Program-made: the position numbers and the translations under genes
DNA from: Chloroflexia bacterium
GTDB taxonomy: Bacteria; Chloroflexota; Chloroflexia; Thermobaculales; Thermobaculaceae
Assembly (NCBI GenBank): GCA_013695265.1
Contig: JACDAU010000236.1
Location: 1 to 7,668, forward strand
Direction: 5' to 3'
DNA length: 7,668 nt
In this document: positions 5,510-7,668 of the stretch, in pieces
Layout: each line of letters starts with the position of its first letter
How positions within the stretch are numbered: position 1 is the first letter of the stretch
The notes under the pieces: model-generated
Told to the model about the DNA's origin: nothing
The model's input: the letters and a program-made list of their open reading frames with translations, nothing else
Database searches by the model: none

Positions 5510-6139
5510 TTAGTCGTCAACCCGCTGCGCCCGGCGGCGGCGGAGATAATAGAAAACGACGCCTATCCCGATCGCGCCGAACAGCAGGATCTGTCCGCCA
5601 ATACCCACGCCCTGCAGGAGGCGCGTTAGCTGCTGCCGGTTGCTGCCCAGCCAGTATCCGAGGATGCTGAACGTCGCGCTCCAAAACAGCGCAAGCGAGA
5701 CGGAGAGGAGCAGGAACCGGCGATATGTCAGGCCAGAGGCGGCGCCTCCCATAAACATCGCCGCGCGCGGCACGGCGTTTGTATAGGCCAGCGCCAGGGC
5801 TGGCAGCGTGCGCAGCGTGGTAAAGGAGTTCGGGTCCATAGTGCGGCCCTTGGTCACGCGCTCCAGGATCTTCGTGCTGCGTCTGCCAACAACGAAGTCG
5901 AGATGATCGCCCAGGATGAACCCAGCCGCGCCCGTGAGGATGACGAGTGGCAGCGCGAGCACGCCAGCTTGTGCGTACAGACCGCCGAGCGCCACCAGGA
6001 TGCCGCCGGGCATTGCCCAGGCGAGGAAGAAGGTGTGCTCCAGAAGGGCGCCCGCAATTACAACGAGGTACCCGTACGTCTGGTAGAGGGGCTCTACCCA
6101 GCGCAGGAGCCGCTCGATAAGCTCGGAGACGTCAGACAA
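5510..6139 (-). CDS. DedA family (SNARE-associated/VTT) membrane protein
   Basis: DedA proteins are inner-membrane transporters linked to undecaprenyl-phosphate or phospholipid flipping and to membrane energetics. The 209 residues show the family layout: a membrane segment with Glu34 in ALLEHTFF, the PGG at 44-46, hydrophobic segments to about 75, the GDHLDFVVGR motif at 76-85, a re-entrant segment around 112-136 with Pro124-Arg125 and MGGAASG, then two long hydrophobic helices (140-165 and 173-198) and a basic tail RRRRAQR. The usual pattern has an Arg in the GRF(I/V)P part and a second Arg soon after; here the first position reads LAYTNAVP, so only the later Arg is clear. The frame starts at TTG 6139 with only a weak GAGAG upstream; it lies 24 bases after the DUF3105 stop, so translational coupling is likely. 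The start is less certain than the family. Confidence 0.9.
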   Translation of the reverse strand: MSDVSELIERLLRWVEPLYQTYGYLVVIAGALLEHTFFLAWAMPGGILVALGGLYAQAGVLALPLVILTGAAGFILGDHLDFVVGRRSTKILERVTKGRTMDPNSFTTLRTLPALALAYTNAVPRAAMFMGGAASGLTYRRFLLLSVSLALFWSATFSILGYWLGSNRQQLTRLLQGVGIGGQILLFGAIGIGVVFYYLRRRRAQRVDD

Positions 6140-6163
6140 GCTGACTGTGCTCTCGCGACGCGG

Positions 6164-6793
6164 TCACCGCTTGTGGTGGTCGATGCTGCGGTATGCCTGC
6201 ACAAAGTTCCGGATGCGCTGCTCGTCAAATCCACCGAGCGTGTCAAGCCGGGTCCAGGCCGCGAGGGCAATCGGAGACGTGAGGCTCGGCGACGGCACGG
6301 CGATGATTTTGTCCCCGTACTCCTGCACGAGAGTCTGGAGCTGCTGCTTCTGCTGCGCCGAAAGATCGGGCCGGTAGTGGATCGCAACGTACCCGTCTTC
6401 CAGGTTGTGCACCACATATTCCTGCTGTACTGGCTCATCGTGCCAGCCAGCGGAGGCGAGGCTGGAGAAGTGCGGGCCGGAGGTCGGTGGGTTGCTGTTG
6501 TATTCGATGGTGCCTGCCTGGCTCGCCTGTATGTGGGTATTGCCCAGATCCGCAAAGCCCTTGCTCGTGGTGTCCGGCGGACGCTGCCCGGAATCGGTGG
6601 CGGCGATGTTCGAGTTGGATCGCGATGCGAAGAAGGCGAAGCCACCGACTAGCAACAACAACGCCAGCCCCGAGAGACCAAGCACCAGATACTTCTGGCG
6701 CTGTTGCTGGTGTTCGACCGACACCCGCGACTCTTCCACCATCTGCCTGCGCTGGCGCCGCTCCGTTTTCATCTGCTTCCGAGACACACTCAC
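6164..6793 (-). CDS. DUF3105 domain membrane-anchored protein
   Basis: The 209-residue protein begins with a highly charged cytoplasmic stretch (residues 1-34, many Arg, Lys, Glu, Gln), then one membrane helix at about 35-56 (YLVLGLSGLALLLLVGGFAFF), leaving residues 57-209 outside. The outer part is a DUF3105 domain: His87 in NTHIQ, YNSNPPTSGPH at 98-108, EYVVHNLEDGYVAIHY at 125-140 and IALAAW near 175-180. The domain has no established function; its conserved histidines suggest metal binding. Family members usually read HSLEHG or HNLEHG, so Asp133 replaces a common His here. The start is GTG 6793 with GGAG (6801-6804) seven bases upstream; the internal ATG at codon 8 has no better site. It is the first gene of a probable pair with dedA, driven by the promoter at 6853-6861, and is divergent from the response regulator. 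Confidence 0.88.
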   Translation of the reverse strand: MSVSRKQMKTERRQRRQMVEESRVSVEHQQQRQKYLVLGLSGLALLLLVGGFAFFASRSNSNIAATDSGQRPPDTTSKGFADLGNTHIQASQAGTIEYNSNPPTSGPHFSSLASAGWHDEPVQQEYVVHNLEDGYVAIHYRPDLSAQQKQQLQTLVQEYGDKIIAVPSPSLTSPIALAAWTRLDTLGGFDEQRIRNFVQAYRSIDHHKR

Positions 6794-6852
6794 AAGTTCA
6801 CTCCATCATCAATGCCGTAATGCCGTTATACATACCCATACTTCGTGTAGCA

Positions 6853-6861
6853 ATTATATCA
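6853..6861 (-). promoter_or_regulatory. extended -10 promoter for the DUF3105-dedA pair
   Basis: On the minus strand the sequence is TGA followed by a perfect TATAAT, the extended -10 form. A weak -35 (GTGAAG, with the TGA core) stands about 18 bases upstream. The start point would be near 6846, giving a leader of about 50 bases before the GTG at 6793. It lies in the divergent gap shared with the response regulator. Confidence 0.65.
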
Positions 6862-6970
6862 GAGGAAGTTTCGCCGCTTCACGGCACGCTGTGTGCGTAA
6901 CCCATCTCAGAGAGGCGCCGTGCCTCTGTACAACAATGCCGCGCATGTGGCAAAGCGGAGAAATTTGAAA

Positions 6971-7345
6971 ATGCGGAAGATACTCGTCGCCGACGACGAA
7001 GAGTTCATCGCAATTCTGATAACCGAGTTATTTCAAGACCTGAACTACGAGGTTGAAACGGTTTACAACGGCCGCGATGCTATACTCGCTGTGGTGGAAG
7101 ACGCCTTCGACCTGGTGATTTGCGACCTCATGATGCCGTACGCGAACGGCATGGATCTCGTTGCGGCAATGCGCAGGCACGAGCATACCCGGCACACCCC
7201 GATCGTGTTGATGAGCGCGGCACTGGTGCCAACGCTGCCCGATGAGCGGGTGGCGTTCATCGCCAAGCCGTTCAACCTGGAGATGCTCATTGATATGGTA
7301 GCGAACCGCCTGAGCAGCCGCTCCCAGGAGAGACTGCTCGCGTAG
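6971..7345 (+). CDS. stand-alone response regulator receiver protein (CheY-like)
   Basis: The 124 residues form one receiver domain and little else: the acidic pair Asp8-Asp9 (MRKILVADDE), phospho-acceptor Asp52 in VICDLMMP, Ser82 in VLMSAA and Lys99 in AKPF. All catalytic positions are filled, so it should be phosphorylated by a histidine kinase. There is no output domain, only about ten polar residues after the last helix, so it acts by protein contact or as a relay. No kinase is in the window. I chose ATG 6971, where the usual N-terminus begins; GGAG at 6957-6960 lies ten bases upstream. The same frame runs up to GTG 6893, but those 26 residues lack family character. A small hairpin (AGAGGC 6911-6916, GCCTCT 6922-6927) sits in the leader. 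The gene is divergent from the DUF3105-dedA pair; I saw no clear + strand promoter. Confidence 0.93.
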   Translation: MRKILVADDEEFIAILITELFQDLNYEVETVYNGRDAILAVVEDAFDLVICDLMMPYANGMDLVAAMRRHEHTRHTPIVLMSAALVPTLPDERVAFIAKPFNLEMLIDMVANRLSSRSQERLLA

Positions 7346-7385
7346 GACGGTCCTGATACGAACTCCGGCTGAATAGTAGCGCATC

Positions 7386-7452
7386 TGTCATTCCGAGCGT
7401 GCGAGGAATCCGTGGTCGGGTTTACGGATCCCTCACGGAGTTCGGGATGACA
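7386..7452. repeat. long imperfect inverted repeat of the GTCATTCCGAGC type
   Basis: The left arm starts TGTCATTCCGAGC and continues to GGAATCCGT; the right arm starts ACGGATCCCTCACGG and ends GGGATGACA. The arms pair over nearly 30 bases with several mismatches and a small bulge, around a short loop. This plan (GTCATTCCGAGC ... GAGGAATC, fold-back, ending ATGAC) is a widespread interspersed repeat in Chloroflexota and other environmental genomes as far as I recall. It begins about 40 bases after the response regulator stop. Translated frames across it give the familiar artefact containing HPELREGS and SSHARND. Confidence 0.75.
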
Positions 7453-7575
7453 TGCACCAGGGTTCAAGCGGATTGCGTATGATACGCGAAGTGGTCGAAA
7501 GCCTACTTGTCTCAGCGTCGCCAAGGCACTGCATGCTCTGCCTGTACCGAAAGTAGGGCGTTATTTACCACGCGA

Positions 7576-7628
7576 ATTCTGCCCAGTTGGTGCTGCTGGG
7601 CAGAATGGATTCAGCGTTCGCGAGAACG
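7576..7628. other. two adjacent stem-loops, possible structured RNA
   Basis: The first has an exact 11-bp stem, ATTCTGCCCAG (7576-7586) with CTGGGCAGAAT (7596-7606), around a nine-base loop. The second, eight bases on, has CGTTC (7615-7619) and GAACG (7624-7628) closing the loop GCGA, which on the plus strand is a GNRA tetraloop. A terminator-like hairpin follows at 7639. No T-run follows the first stem. They might be part of an RNA leader or gene-end structures; I recognise no family. Confidence 0.4.
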
Positions 7629-7638
7629 AGCAAAAGAA

Positions 7639-7666
7639 GGGGGAGGGTCCGTGTGAACCCTCCCCT
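7639..7666 (-). terminator. intrinsic terminator for a minus-strand gene beyond the window
   Basis: GGGGAGGGT (7640-7648) and ACCCTCCCC (7657-7665) form a perfect 9-bp stem with an eight-base loop, and G7639/T7666 can add a wobble pair. Read on the minus strand, the stem is followed by CTTCTTTTG, a T-rich tail suited to termination of a gene entering from the right. The plus-strand tail lies outside the window, so two-way action cannot be judged. Confidence 0.6.
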
Positions 7667-7668
7667 AG

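Larger units (their letters stand above)
7346..7668. other. gene-free tail of the window
   Basis: This stretch contains the inverted repeat at 7386-7452, two stem-loops at 7576-7628 and the terminator-like hairpin at 7639-7666. Open frames here are either translations of the inverted repeat or short (a 34-codon frame at 7452-7556 without a good ribosome binding site). I see no tRNA or known RNA family, though the cluster of hairpins is suggestive of an RNA leader or convergent gene ends. Confidence 0.5.

Noticed and set aside
5903..6652. 249-codon plus-strand frame opposite dedA and the DUF3105 gene
   Set aside because: It spans the junction of two well-supported minus-strand membrane protein genes and shows no domain.
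6893..6970. Upstream extension of the response regulator to GTG 6893
   Set aside because: Receiver domains begin at MRKILVADD (6971); the extra 26 residues contain a hairpin-forming segment and the GTG lacks a ribosome binding site.
7063..7524. 153-codon minus-strand frame
   Set aside because: It is partly antisense to the response regulator and partly a translation of the interspersed inverted repeat (HPELREGS, SSHARND).
7452..7556. 34-codon plus-strand frame after the inverted repeat
   Set aside because: There is no convincing ribosome binding site, it starts in the end of the repeat, and the composition is not clearly coding.

Overview
The window looks like a GC-rich, non-mobile chromosomal segment from a bacterium that I place, by inference, in or near the Chloroflexota. 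The basis is a SpoVS/YmdB gene pair, a DUF3105 protein, a DedA protein, a CsbD protein and a disordered protein with a PRC-barrel/DUF2171-like end, together with several kinds of intergenic inverted repeat that I recall as common in genomes of that phylum. No database search was possible, so the phylum is a judgement, not a result. I see no rRNA or tRNA gene, CRISPR array, transposase or phage gene.

Left part (1-1547): a possible 41-codon gene on the + strand, a palindromic repeat, then on the - strand ymdB (cyclic-nucleotide phosphodiesterase family) followed by spoVS. This is the gene order known from Bacillus, but rny is not directly upstream here. The SpoVS protein carries an extra N-terminal stretch of about 42 residues.

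Middle (1548-3501): a gene-free stretch holding a second palindromic repeat, then a + strand class III PLP-dependent aminotransferase related to glutamate-1-semialdehyde aminomutase. Its best start is a TTG at 2041, preceded by a ribosome binding site and an extended -10 element. Its 3' end runs into a heptad-periodic repeat that supplies the stop codon and then folds back on itself before the next, convergent gene.

Right part (3502-6793), all - strand: DUF3105 membrane protein and DedA membrane protein (24 bases apart, likely one transcript from an extended -10 promoter at 6853-6861), then a CsbD-like small stress protein, then a membrane-anchored, very acidic, disordered protein ending in a PRC/DUF2171-like domain. 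The products suggest envelope and stress functions, but the co-function is inference.

Right end (6794-7668): a divergently transcribed stand-alone response-regulator receiver protein, then a gene-free tail with a long imperfect inverted repeat, two small stem-loops and a strong terminator-like hairpin whose T-rich side suits a - strand gene beyond the window. No single new system is evident. The best leads are the small ORF at 95-220, the extended SpoVS, the heptad repeat that enters a coding end, the palindromes on both sides of ymdB-spoVS, and the cluster of RNA-like hairpins at the right edge.
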